From NCBI GenBank assembly GCA_947463755.1, contig CANHUK010000020.1, positions 1 to 11,127 of the forward strand: a stretch of DNA of 11,127 nt, in the 5' to 3' direction. A program made the translations under genes and the position numbers. Below, piece after piece: positions 1-9,194 of the stretch. A model generated the notes under the pieces. It had not been told where the DNA came from, did not search any database, and saw nothing but the letters and a program-made list of their open reading frames with translations. The stretch is from Chitinophagaceae bacterium. GTDB taxonomy: Bacteria > Bacteroidota > Bacteroidia > Chitinophagales > Chitinophagaceae. The stretch's first letter is position 1. Each line of letters opens with the position of its first letter.

Positions 1-824
1 TACCTGAAACCCAGTTCAAAAGCGATTTCTGAAATGGATTTTTCCGGATCATACATTTGATCCTTGGCCACACTGATCAAACGATCCTGGATATAGGACA
101 GGGCATTGGTACCGGATTCACGGCGGACTAGGTCGCCGAAATAATTCGCAGACATCTGAAGTCTTTCTGCAAAATAGGCCACGGTGGGTAATCCCAATTC
201 CAGCGGACTGTCAGAATGGATGTATTCGTTCAAGAGTACATCAAACTTCGCCATGAGGCTTTGATGGGTATTTTCCCGCGTGATGAACTGGCGTTCATAG
301 AAGCGCTGACAGTAATCCAGCATAAGCAGGATCGTAGTATTGATCAGGGTACGTGTATGCCTGTCAACAGGGCTATCCAATTCCGCTGCTATCTTTTTCA
401 AGCAGTCAAGTATATGTTGACGTTCGGATTCAGAAAGATGCAGCGCCTCATTCACCGCATAGGAGAAGAATCCATATTGATGGATCTGTTTGCCGAGATG
501 CGTTCCCTTGATCAGGTCAGGATGAAATAGCAACGCCCATCCTTTTGGTTTGAATGTAGCCACCCTGGGCTGGACACCGAGCACCTGACCGGGAGACACG
601 AATACCAATGTACCCTCTTGATAATCGTAGTAGCTCCTTCCGTAACTCAGCTCACCGCAAACCAATTCCTTGAGGAAGACGGCATATAGTCCGAATCGAA
701 AAGTCTGTGCCGGAAGAGATTCAGACTTGGACAGATCAAGCACGGTCATAAGCGGATGACGGGTGGTGACACCCCTCAGTTTGTTATACGTCTCAACCTG
801 ATCAATATGGACGATCGGATCCAT
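1..824 (-). CDS. AraC-family transcriptional regulator, C-terminus cut off by window edge
   Basis: A DNA-binding transcription regulator. The reading frame is open from an ATG at 824-822 to the left edge: 274 full codons plus two bases, with the 3' end outside the window. The N-terminal part (about residues 20-160) looks like the cupin-type sensing domain of this family, with a YYDYQEGTLVFVSPGQ stretch near residues 65-80. The C-terminal part carries the paired helix-turn-helix of AraC/XylS proteins. The first helix pair lies around residues 211-240 (LPTVAYFAERLQMSANYF), and the second begins at SISEIAFELGFRY, the usual family signature. Roughly 20-25 residues are probably missing. The start has an A-rich, non-Shine-Dalgarno leader, usual for Bacteroidota. 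It is divergent from the aldo/keto reductase gene, so it may control that gene; this is inferred from position only. The effector cannot be read from sequence. GC (about 48% in two sampled lines) is lower than in the efflux genes. Confidence 0.93.
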   Translation of the reverse strand, partial: MDPIVHIDQVETYNKLRGVTTRHPLMTVLDLSKSESLPAQTFRFGLYAVFLKELVCGELSYGRSYYDYQEGTLVFVSPGQVLGVQPRVATFKPKGWALLFHPDLIKGTHLGKQIHQYGFFSYAVNEALHLSESERQHILDCLKKIAAELDSPVDRHTRTLINTTILLMLDYCQRFYERQFITRENTHQSLMAKFDVLLNEYIHSDSPLELGLPTVAYFAERLQMSANYFGDLVRRESGTNALSYIQDRLISVAKDQMYDPEKSISEIAFELGFR

Positions 825-2076
<1,252 letters not shown>

Positions 2077-2157
2077 TTATAAATTAAAGACACATAAGTG
2101 GCTATGTTTGCCGTTGTAGGGCAGACGAAACTGTAACACCAATCCTGTCGACATAAA

Positions 2158-2195
2158 GAAGGCGGATGCCCTGAACATTCGGGACATCCGCCTTT
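2158..2195. terminator. Strong hairpin between convergent genes, probable bidirectional terminator
   Basis: The arm AAGGCGGATG (2159-2168) pairs perfectly with CATCCGCCTT (2185-2194). CCC (2169-2171) pairs with GGG (2181-2183) above a single bulged A at 2184, and the loop is about nine bases. On the plus strand it is followed by TTTATATTT, and on the minus strand by TTCTTTAT, so both sides have a T-rich tail. It lies about 22 bases after the RND permease stop codon and about 90 bases after the reductase stop. It most likely ends the efflux operon transcript and can also end the reductase transcript. Confidence 0.85.
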
Positions 2196-2217
2196 ATATT
2201 TCGGTTATGCGTTACCG

Positions 2218-5200
2218 TTATACACTTCCCTTTCTCCCATTTCTCAGCAGTCCGTTCCACACCGGACGTCCCTGCAGTCTTCTCACACCATACACGATGC
2301 CCGTGAAGATGAAGAACAGCGGGCCCAGCAGACCGAAGAAGGAGATCCACCTGCCACGGAAGAATCCATTCATCGGGCGCTTCAGCCGCTCGGCAATGAT
2401 GTACATGCCGGGCACCATCAGCAGGGTCATGAAGAAGGCGAAGATGAGGCCCCAGATGATGGTCCAGGACAAAGGCTTCCAGAACAGCGCATTGTCGCCA
2501 CCAAAGAAGATATGCGGATTCCAGTCGGTGAACAGGGTCACGAAGTTGATGTTGAGACCGACCGCCAGCGGGATCAGCGCGAGGATGGCCGCCAGGGCCG
2601 TAAGCAGCACAGGCACGATGCGGGTCTTGCCCGCTTCGATGACGGCCTCACGGATCCGCATGCCGCGACTCCGGAGCTCATCGGCAAATTCGATCACCAG
2701 GATACCGTTCTTGACCACGATGCCCGCCAGTCCGATGATGCCGATGCCGGTCATGACCACAGAAGCCGTACTGCGCGTGATGGCATAGCCGAGCAACACG
2801 CCGATCAGACTGAAGAAGATCTCAGACATCACGATCACCGTCTTGCTGAAGGAGTTGAACTGCAACACGAGAATGAGGAGGATGAGTCCCACCGCGGTCA
2901 GCAACGCCGATTGCAGGAAGGCGGCCGTTTCGGCTTGTTGCTGGCCTTCGCCTGTCTGTGCGATGGTAACATCTTCCGGCTTGTCCTTGAAGTTGTCAAT
3001 GGCCTGCTTGATCTCCGCATTCACGGCCTGGGGTGTGTATCCTTGAGAGGCTAGCACATTGCTGAAGATCGTGATCACACGCTTCTGGTTCTTGCGTTTG
3101 ATGCTGCCATACGTACTCCCCAGTTCGACCTTGACCACGGTGCTGATCGGCACCTGCTTGATCTGTCCGGTCGTGAAATCGCGGTAGGTGATGCGCATGT
3201 TCAGCAGATCGGAGAGTGATTTCCGCTGGGTTTCGGTATTCCGCAACTGGATCTTATATTCTTCCTCACCGATCTTGAGTTTGGAGATCTCCTTACCGAA
3301 CAGGGCCGTGCGGATCTCCACGCCGATCTGGGCCGTGGAAATACCCTGCGCCAGTGCCCGCTCACGGTCGACGCGGATGCTCACCTCGGGATTGGTGAGG
3401 TCCACATCCAGTTTGAGTTCATCCACACCGGGAATGTTCTTGTTATCGAGATAGTTCTTCAGGGCGACGGCCGTGGAGGTCAGGCTCTCGAAATTATCGC
3501 CGGAAACTTCGATGTTGATGGGAGACTGCGTCGGTGGGCCATTGCGTTCCTGGTCGACCGATATCTCGGCACCCGGAATGCCTTTGATGGTGGCGCGGAT
3601 CGAATCGAGATATTGAGCCGTTCCCTTGCCCTCGCGTTCTTCAAAAGGCACGAAGGACACCTGGATCCTGCCGAGTTCCGGACGCGTACTGCGGTCGCCG
3701 CTGTTCGGGTCGCTGGCACCCACGGCCACATTGGCAATGACGCTTTCCACGATCGGATTGGTCTTTCCATTTTCAGTACCTAACACGCGGTTGACCTTCT
3801 TTTCCAATTCCTGTGTCACTGAATCCGTATAACGTACATCTGTACCTGCAGGTAGTTTCATGTACACAAAAATGGTGTTGGGATCTCCACCCGGGAACAG
3901 TACGACCGGCACCTGACGCATGCCAAAGAACATGAAAGAGAAGATCAGCAAACCGAAGGTCCCCGCCAGCATCCATACCGGACGCCATCCTTTCAGTGTC
4001 CAGCGGAGCAGTTTTTCGTAGCTGTTCATCATCGATGGCAACAAAACATGCTGGAAATAACGGATGGTGCCATGGAGTACGAAACGGTTGAGCAGTGCCA
4101 ATCCCACCATGAACAGCAGGAGATTGCCCAGGAACCGGTAGGCTGCATCATCCCCGGAATATCCGATGATGTCGAGCAGTGCGCCAAGTCCAATGGTGAT
4201 CCACAACAACGGCTTACGGAAGATGGCTGTCTTGGAAGATTTGTATTCCTCTTCCGGATGCCCCATGAAATCAACGGCAAAGACCGGGTTCATGATGTAC
4301 GCCACCAGCAACGATGCGGTGAGCGTGAAGATGAGCATGGTCGGCAGGTAGATCATGAACTTGCCGATGATACCCGGCCAGAAGAGCAGCGGGATGAAGG
4401 GCGCCAGGGTCGTCAGCGTACCCGCGAGTACGGGGATGAACACCTCTCCGGCCGCATATCTTGCGGCATCAGTGGTGGAGATCAATCCTCCACCCTGCAT
4501 ATGGATGCGGTGCGTGTTTTCGATGACCACGATGGCATCATCCACCACGATGCCGAGTCCAAATAGGAGCGCGAAGAGTACGATGAAGTTCAATGTCACC
4601 GCTGAGCCCGTCAGGAACTCAGCACTGGGCAGGAATAAAAAGGCGAGGAACATACTCAGCGGGACGGATAACGCTACGAAAAATGCGTTAGTGACGCCCA
4701 TAAAGAACATGAGTACCAACATCACCAGAATGAAGCCGATGACGATGGAGTTCACCAATTCGTTGAAAGCGGCACCGGCCTTGATGCTCTGGTCGCCGGT
4801 GATGGTGATGTTCAGATCCTTGGGGAACTCATCGCGCTTGAGCTCATCCACGATCTGATTGATCTTTTCAGATGCCAGGATCAGGTTTTCTCCCGTCCGC
4901 TTGATGATACTGAGGGTTACAACGTTCTTACCATTGAGCCGCGCATAGCTTTCCTTTTCCCGGACAGTATCCGTGATCACGGCGATGTCCCGGAGGTAGA
5001 TGATATTTCCGGTGATGTTCTTGACTATGACCTGTTCCAGATCGAGCGCAGATTTGAATTGCCCGTTCACCCGTAGCGCGCGCTTTTGATCGCCGACAGA
5101 TAACAGCCCCCCTGAGATGTCTGCATTTTCGCGCTGGATGGCCGCTTCAATATCAGTGTAACCCACCTTGGCTGCTTCCATTTTGAACTTGTCGACATTG

Positions 5201-5817
5201 ATCTGGATCTCACGTTCGGGCGCACCCACCAGATCGACTCGGTTGATCTCGGTGAGTTCCTCAAATCGATCCTGAAGTGTCTGGGCAAATTCTCCCAGTT
5301 TCACGGGGTCATAATCACCACTCACGTTCACGGCCATGATCGGCAGTTCCCCCAGACTGATCTCCTGCACCACCGGTTCCTGGGTGAGGTCGTTCGGCAG
5401 ATCTTTGCGCGCCTTGTCCACCGCGTCCTTGATCTTCTGGAGAGCGATATCCGTTTTCACGGAAGTGCTGAACTCGATCACCACGGCGGAGAAGTCCTGC
5501 AGCGAGGTACTCGATATCTTGTCGATCTTCACGCCGGTGATACCCCGGAGTTGTTTCTCAATGGGGCGGGTCACCAGGTTCTCCATATCCTTTGGCGAGT
5601 TGCCGACATAGACGGTCTGGACGTAGATGGTGGGGATGACGACATCCGGGAACTGTTCCTTGGGCAGGTTCACGAACAGGCTGATGCCCCAGATACTGAC
5701 AAAAAGCGTGATGAGATAGACCGCAGTCTTATTCCGGACCGCCCAGTCGGTGGCGAAGAAGGTCTTACCCTTTTTCAGCTGGGCGAGGTCGAGCCGGTTA
5801 TGTTGTTGATTGGACAT
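2218..5817 (-). CDS. RND-family multidrug efflux permease (HAE-1/AcrB-like inner membrane pump)
   Basis: Proton-driven inner-membrane pump that moves substrates from periplasm or membrane into the outer membrane channel; the substrate is unknown. The ATG at 5817 gives 1199 residues. The frame opens upstream to 5907, but that would overlap the adaptor gene and lacks similarity. After TM1 (about 31-50) come a large periplasmic loop, TM2-TM6 (about 355-510), a second periplasmic loop (about 635-965) and TM7-TM12 (about 610-630, then 966-1146). The proton-relay residues are present: Asp426-Asp427 in GIVVDDAIVVIEN (TM4), and Lys1036 in GIVVKNGILVIEF (TM10), matching AcrB Asp407/Asp408/Lys940. The double Asp points to the drug-efflux (HAE-1) branch rather than the metal (CusA) branch. 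It is about 150 residues longer than AcrB, with hydrophobic stretches at about 536-554 and 563-585 and one after TM12 at about 1157-1178. Last gene of the operon, 37 nt after the adaptor stop. Confidence 0.96.
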   Translation of the reverse strand: MSNQQHNRLDLAQLKKGKTFFATDWAVRNKTAVYLITLFVSIWGISLFVNLPKEQFPDVVIPTIYVQTVYVGNSPKDMENLVTRPIEKQLRGITGVKIDKISSTSLQDFSAVVIEFSTSVKTDIALQKIKDAVDKARKDLPNDLTQEPVVQEISLGELPIMAVNVSGDYDPVKLGEFAQTLQDRFEELTEINRVDLVGAPEREIQINVDKFKMEAAKVGYTDIEAAIQRENADISGGLLSVGDQKRALRVNGQFKSALDLEQVIVKNITGNIIYLRDIAVITDTVREKESYARLNGKNVVTLSIIKRTGENLILASEKINQIVDELKRDEFPKDLNITITGDQSIKAGAAFNELVNSIVIGFILVMLVLMFFMGVTNAFFVALSVPLSMFLAFLFLPSAEFLTGSAVTLNFIVLFALLFGLGIVVDDAIVVIENTHRIHMQGGGLISTTDAARYAAGEVFIPVLAGTLTTLAPFIPLLFWPGIIGKFMIYLPTMLIFTLTASLLVAYIMNPVFAVDFMGHPEEEYKSSKTAIFRKPLLWITIGLGALLDIIGYSGDDAAYRFLGNLLLFMVGLALLNRFVLHGTIRYFQHVLLPSMMNSYEKLLRWTLKGWRPVWMLAGTFGLLIFSFMFFGMRQVPVVLFPGGDPNTIFVYMKLPAGTDVRYTDSVTQELEKKVNRVLGTENGKTNPIVESVIANVAVGASDPNSGDRSTRPELGRIQVSFVPFEEREGKGTAQYLDSIRATIKGIPGAEISVDQERNGPPTQSPINIEVSGDNFESLTSTAVALKNYLDNKNIPGVDELKLDVDLTNPEVSIRVDRERALAQGISTAQIGVEIRTALFGKEISKLKIGEEEYKIQLRNTETQRKSLSDLLNMRITYRDFTTGQIKQVPISTVVKVELGSTYGSIKRKNQKRVITIFSNVLASQGYTPQAVNAEIKQAIDNFKDKPEDVTIAQTGEGQQQAETAAFLQSALLTAVGLILLILVLQFNSFSKTVIVMSEIFFSLIGVLLGYAITRSTASVVMTGIGIIGLAGIVVKNGILVIEFADELRSRGMRIREAVIEAGKTRIVPVLLTALAAILALIPLAVGLNINFVTLFTDWNPHIFFGGDNALFWKPLSWTIIWGLIFAFFMTLLMVPGMYIIAERLKRPMNGFFRGRWISFFGLLGPLFFIFTGIVYGVRRLQGRPVWNGLLRNGRKGSV

Positions 5818-5854
5818 GCTTCGTTGTTTTTGAAATTTCAATCGGAAGGCCGGC

Positions 5855-7006
5855 TCAGTTGTTGACCACATCGATGCGCTGTCCCTCATAGAGCCCCTGG
5901 AATCCACGGGTCACAAGCACATCGCCTGCATTGAGGCCACCGGTCACTTCGATCTGTTCGTCATAGAACTGTCCCACGTTCACGGGCACCTTGCGGGCGA
6001 TCTTTTTGCCATTTTCTTCTCGCATGACGAAAACGTACTTGCCCTTGTCGTCTGTCTGGATGGTCTCTACCGGCACGACGGTCGCATTCTTCGAAGCATG
6101 GTCGAGGATACGAACAACGGCCACCTGGTTGGGTTTGAGGCCGGCAATGCCAGGCATGCGGCTTTCTGCGGTGAAGCTGCGGGAGGCCTGGTTGATGGTT
6201 TCGCTGAGCAGGGAGATGTTGGCATCGATCGATTTGTCCAGGTCGGGGATGGACACAGACACAGGCATGCCCTTATGGATACGGGCCACATAGTTTTCCG
6301 GAACATCGACCACAGCCTTGAGCGAGGTCGGATCGACGATCGTAATGCCGGCCATGGGGTTGCCCGTGAAGACTTCTCCCACCCGGATGTTCACCGTCTC
6401 AGCGATGCCGGATACTTCGGCATATACATTGGACTGGCCGGCCTGTTCTTTCACGATGCCCAGCTGTTTTTCGAGGTTATCTACATTGTTGCGGGCCGTG
6501 AGGAACTGCACTTCGGTGCCGATGCCGTCCTTCCAGAGGTTCTGCTGCCGTTCGTAGATGTTCTTCGCGAAGGCCAGCTGGTTTTCGAGCTGACGGAGGC
6601 TTTGCTGGATGATGGCGTCATCGAGCTTGAGCAGCAGTTGTCCCTTCCGGACCCGGTCGCCCTGCTTCACATAAACGGCCTTTACCTGCCCACCCATACC
6701 GCGGGGGCTTACATAGTACATGCTCTCGGTCGTGATGCGACCCTGCAGGTCGATATAGTGGGCAAAGTCGCGCTTTTCGATCACCGTGACACCCACCATT
6801 TTGATCTTCTCGGGCTGTGAAGATGGGTCGAGTTTCAGGATCTCCTGTTCCAGCTGCTGGATCTTACCGGTCAGTTCGGTCTGCTGTTTCTTGAAGGCTT
6901 CGAGCTGGGCCTTTTTGCCTGCGAGGCTGGAATCGGATTCTTTCGAGCCGCCGCCGCAGGAGGCCATGACCAGTATGAGGGTGATGAGGGATGCGTAGAT
7001 TTTCAT
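5855..7006 (-). CDS. RND efflux periplasmic adaptor (membrane fusion protein), lipoprotein
   Basis: Periplasmic adaptor that bridges the RND permease and the TolC-like channel. It has 383 residues, normal for the HlyD/AcrA-type family. The N-terminus is a lipoprotein signal: hydrophobic residues 4-16, then VMASC with Cys17 as the probable lipidated residue and a glycine/serine-rich tether. A short heptad-like helix follows (about 31-58), which is an extra coiled-coil ahead of the usual domains. Then come the first barrel-sandwich (lipoyl-like) half (about 98-130, with VKQGDRVRKGQLLLKLDD), an alpha-hairpin (about 131-190), the second lipoyl half (about 195-222, VSGIAETVNIRVGE), a beta-barrel (about 228-300) and a membrane-proximal domain (about 305-380). 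It begins 35 nt after the outer-membrane gene stop, behind an AT-rich leader without Shine-Dalgarno sequence. Membership of the pump is secured by the adjacent permease and channel genes. Confidence 0.95.
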   Translation of the reverse strand: MKIYASLITLILVMASCGGGSKESDSSLAGKKAQLEAFKKQQTELTGKIQQLEQEILKLDPSSQPEKIKMVGVTVIEKRDFAHYIDLQGRITTESMYYVSPRGMGGQVKAVYVKQGDRVRKGQLLLKLDDAIIQQSLRQLENQLAFAKNIYERQQNLWKDGIGTEVQFLTARNNVDNLEKQLGIVKEQAGQSNVYAEVSGIAETVNIRVGEVFTGNPMAGITIVDPTSLKAVVDVPENYVARIHKGMPVSVSIPDLDKSIDANISLLSETINQASRSFTAESRMPGIAGLKPNQVAVVRILDHASKNATVVPVETIQTDDKGKYVFVMREENGKKIARKVPVNVGQFYDEQIEVTGGLNAGDVLVTRGFQGLYEGQRIDVVNN

Positions 7007-7041
7007 ATTTATTTTATTGAGGGATGTTCAATGGTTGTGTG

Positions 7042-8457
7042 TCAGAGTTTGCCGATGGCCCGGTGGTAACCGATCTTGGCGTTCATCGCATCGTACAATG
7101 CCTGGAAGTAGTTGCCCTGTGCGGTCTGGAACTCCTGATCGGCCTGCAGGATCTCGAAGCTGGAACCGAGGCCCTGCTCATATTTCTTTTTGGTGGTCAT
7201 GAATACCTTCTCCGCGAGTTTCAGGTTGCGTTCCTGAACATCCAGGGATGAAAGGGCATTGCGCAGCACCGTCAGCGATACTTCGCGCTGCAGGTCGATG
7301 GCGCGTTGCAGGAAGGCCCGGTCGTTCTGCGTCTTGTCCAGCCGGAGCTGCGCCTGTTTGATGCGGCTCTGCTTCTGGAAACCATCGAACAGCGGAACGT
7401 TGACGCTGAGGCCGGCCAGGTTGGTCTTGAACCAGGGCTGGTCACCATCGAAGAAATTGAATTCCTGGCGCAGCGCATTCCTGCTCACATTCCAGAAGGC
7501 GGCGACGGTGGGAATGTATTGAAGTTTGTATCGCTTGACATCAAGTCGCTGCAGGTCAGTGGCGGTGTTCAGCAGCTGCATTTCATGCCTGTCGTCATAC
7601 TTGAAGTCGGCACCCTGCAACAATGCACCCTTGACCAGGTCGGCCGTCAGACTGTCCTTCAACCGGAGGGTATCCGCCTGATTCAGACCCATGACGAACT
7701 TGAGCGAGGCATATCCCAGGGAGATGAGGTTATCGAGCTGCACCTTGGTCGTCTGCAGATTGTTCATGGCCACCTGGGTCTTCTCAATATCAAGGCGCTC
7801 GGCGAATCCATTGGCGTAGAGTTTCTCCTGATCCTTCATCAATCGTGAGAATCGGTCGAGGGTCTCGTTGAGGAACAGGCGGCGTTTCTCGGCGATGAGC
7901 ACGCCGTAATAGGCGCGGGAGACACTGCTCTTGACGCTATCTTCCATGACGCTGATGTTCAGGTCGGCCAGCTTGACGGAACCGGCACGGGCCTGCAGTC
8001 CCACGAAGACATCCGGCTGAAAGAGCAGCTGCTGGAAGGAGATGCCTGCAGTCGATTGCCAGGGCACGCCAAACTGTGCCGGGAAAAATTGCGTCGGCGT
8101 GTTGGGTGCCTTGATGGGATTGCCGCTGCCGTCCTTGACACCCTTATCCTGCAAGACACCATAGATGGCGGGAGAGACGAAGTCGGGCAACAGGGTAACG
8201 GGGATGTCGAAGAACTTCTGCATGCTCAGGGAACCGGTGACCTGGGGATAGGCGGCACCGGTGATCTCGCGGTTCGCAGCGATGCGGATCTCGCGGTCGA
8301 TCTTAAGATTTCGGATCTCGGTGACATTCTTCAATGCATGGTCCACCGCCTCCTTCGCGGAAAAAGAATACGATTGCTGAGCCGAAACAGGAGGCATGAG
8401 TCCGGCCAGCAGGATGCCAAGTGAAAGAAATCTGATCATCTTTGAGTGTTTGTGCAT
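7042..8457 (-). CDS. TolC-like outer membrane efflux channel (OEP family)
   Basis: Outer-membrane trimeric channel that forms the exit duct of the efflux pump. From the ATG at 8457 it has 471 residues, in the normal range. Residues 7-26 form a signal peptide (MIRFLSLGILLAGLMPPVSA) with likely cleavage at VSA/QQ. The mature part shows the two long alpha-helical repeats of the family: the first with ISVMEDSVKSSVSRAYYGVL and LDRFSRLMKDQEKLYANG, the last with LAEKVFMTTKKKYEQGLGSS and LQADQEFQTAQGNYFQAL. The frame extends upstream to 8520, inside the TetR gene, but that part is out-of-frame coding sequence; the chosen start lies 2 nt after the TetR stop codon, which suggests translational coupling. 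An alternative start at 8439 begins exactly at the signal peptide. Second gene of the operon. Confidence 0.94.
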   Translation of the reverse strand: MHKHSKMIRFLSLGILLAGLMPPVSAQQSYSFSAKEAVDHALKNVTEIRNLKIDREIRIAANREITGAAYPQVTGSLSMQKFFDIPVTLLPDFVSPAIYGVLQDKGVKDGSGNPIKAPNTPTQFFPAQFGVPWQSTAGISFQQLLFQPDVFVGLQARAGSVKLADLNISVMEDSVKSSVSRAYYGVLIAEKRRLFLNETLDRFSRLMKDQEKLYANGFAERLDIEKTQVAMNNLQTTKVQLDNLISLGYASLKFVMGLNQADTLRLKDSLTADLVKGALLQGADFKYDDRHEMQLLNTATDLQRLDVKRYKLQYIPTVAAFWNVSRNALRQEFNFFDGDQPWFKTNLAGLSVNVPLFDGFQKQSRIKQAQLRLDKTQNDRAFLQRAIDLQREVSLTVLRNALSSLDVQERNLKLAEKVFMTTKKKYEQGLGSSFEILQADQEFQTAQGNYFQALYDAMNAKIGYHRAIGKL

Positions 8458-8459
8458 AT

Positions 8460-9074
8460 TTATAAGAGGTCTTTGTGCATTTGATGATTGAGCACCATGG
8501 TCTGCCCGTAGGGCGTACACATACCAAATAAATAATGGCGATGGATCTCGCGGGAGACATCCGCCAGGTTGAAATGATCGGAGGGAAACAGCAGGGTGTC
8601 AAATGCCAGCATCATCGATTCGAGCTGGAAGCGCGACATGATCTCAACATTCATGTCGGCCCGGAAGACTCCCTCCCGAATGCCGCGTTGCATGTTGGAC
8701 CGCATGGTCTGGAGTACGAACTTCCGCTTGTGCTCCTCTATGAGCCGGTAGGCCTCGGGATGGAATTTCCGAAGGTCGTGCAGCACGATCGGGTTCAGGT
8801 TCCTGAACTCAGTTTCAAAAAGCCGCATGGTCATCAGGATCTCCTCGACCGCGTTGGTCGACTCCCGGACCAGTTCGCTGATCTTTTGTTCCGATTCGCC
8901 AAGGTGGCGACCAATGACAGCTTCCACCAGGGCATCCTTGTCGGCAAAACTGGTGTAGATGGTCTTTTTGGACATTCCCACCGCACCAGCTATGTCATCC
9001 ATCGAAATGGAACGAATGCCGAAGCGCATGAACAAGTCACGGGCCATGTCTTCTATGCGTTTCCTGGTATCCAT
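8460..9074 (-). CDS. TetR-family transcriptional repressor of the efflux operon
   Basis: Ligand-sensing DNA-binding repressor, 204 residues, normal for TetR proteins. The N-terminal helix-turn-helix is plain: an IEDMARDLFMRFGIRSISMDD lead-in (7-27), then IAGAVGMSKKTIYTSFADKD (28-47), matching the family consensus. The rest (about 55-200) is a helical ligand-binding and dimerisation domain that is not conserved in sequence, so the inducer cannot be predicted. It is the first gene of the efflux operon, 2 nt before the channel gene, an arrangement typical of autorepressed pump operons; that it represses this operon is inferred from position. The start at 9074 sits only 8 nt after a TAGTTTTG promoter element, so the mRNA may have almost no leader. 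A 28-bp inverted repeat immediately upstream is a candidate binding site. Confidence 0.95.
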   Translation of the reverse strand: MDTRKRIEDMARDLFMRFGIRSISMDDIAGAVGMSKKTIYTSFADKDALVEAVIGRHLGESEQKISELVRESTNAVEEILMTMRLFETEFRNLNPIVLHDLRKFHPEAYRLIEEHKRKFVLQTMRSNMQRGIREGVFRADMNVEIMSRFQLESMMLAFDTLLFPSDHFNLADVSREIHRHYLFGMCTPYGQTMVLNHQMHKDLL

Positions 9075-9082
9075 TGGGGGCG

Positions 9083-9090
9083 CAAAACTA
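9083..9090 (-). promoter_or_regulatory. Bacteroidota-type -7 promoter element for the efflux operon
   Basis: On the minus strand this reads TAGTTTTG, a full match to the Bacteroidota -7 consensus TAnnTTTG. No clear TTTG -33 element is found at the expected distance, where the inverted repeat at 9092-9119 lies instead. Only eight bases separate the element from the TetR start codon. A transcription start at the usual 5-7 bases downstream would leave a leader of about 0-4 nt. Confidence 0.65.
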
Positions 9091-9091
9091 C

Positions 9092-9119
9092 GGAAACTTT
9101 TTTAGTTGTTGGAGTTTCC
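9092..9119. promoter_or_regulatory. 28-bp inverted repeat, candidate TetR-family operator
   Basis: GGAAACT (9092-9098) and AGTTTCC (9113-9119) form a perfect 7-bp inverted repeat with a 14-bp AT-rich spacer. It begins one base upstream of the -7 element and covers the -33 zone, so a bound repressor would block RNA polymerase. The overall span is within the range of known TetR-family operators (QacR uses 28 bp). That the adjacent TetR protein binds here is inference. Confidence 0.55.
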
Positions 9120-9139
9120 TGTATCCCTAAACAACGCCG

Positions 9140-9171
9140 TTCATCCCATTTTGTTCAGGAAAATGAATGAA
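9140..9171. repeat. Imperfect palindrome in TetR/DUF2905 intergenic region
   Basis: CATTTT (9147-9152) and AAAATG (9160-9165) are a perfect 6-bp inverted repeat around GTTCAGG. The symmetry extends outward as TTCAT (9140-9144) / ATGAA (9167-9171), with two unpaired bases on the left and one on the right. It could be a second operator or a weak RNA hairpin; I cannot tell which from the sequence. Confidence 0.4.
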
Positions 9172-9172
9172 A

Positions 9173-9194
9173 TTCGTGAACAACACATCACGAA
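9173..9194. promoter_or_regulatory. 22-bp inverted repeat just upstream of the DUF2905 gene
   Basis: TTCGTGA (9173-9179) and TCACGAA (9188-9194) form a perfect 7-bp inverted repeat with an 8-bp spacer, a size typical of a dimeric regulator site. It ends nine bases before the DUF2905 start codon, so it would lie in the promoter or leader of that gene. The half-site differs from the GGAAACT repeat nearer the TetR gene, which argues that a different protein binds, if any does. Confidence 0.45.

Noticed and set aside
2092..2107. Small hairpin ACATA-AGTGGC-TATGT shortly after the reductase stop
   Set aside because: Only 5 bp, AT-rich and without a proper T tract. The strong hairpin at 2158-2195 is a better terminator.
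2207..2788. 193-codon plus-strand frame opposite the permease gene, starting near the terminator
   Set aside because: Antisense to well-conserved RND transmembrane sequence. The translation is Met/Arg/Ser-rich with no domain, typical of a shadow frame.
4048..4566. 172-codon plus-strand frame opposite the permease, rich in charged residues and His
   Set aside because: It mirrors hydrophobic membrane-helix codons on the other strand, which produce charged antisense peptides. There is no promoter or known family.
5818..5907. Upstream extension of the permease frame by 30 codons
   Set aside because: It would overlap the end of the adaptor gene, and its residues do not resemble a pump N-terminus. 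The ATG at 5817 fits the family.
6098..6820. 240-codon plus-strand frame opposite the adaptor gene
   Set aside because: Entirely antisense to a clearly identified adaptor protein, with no domain recognised.
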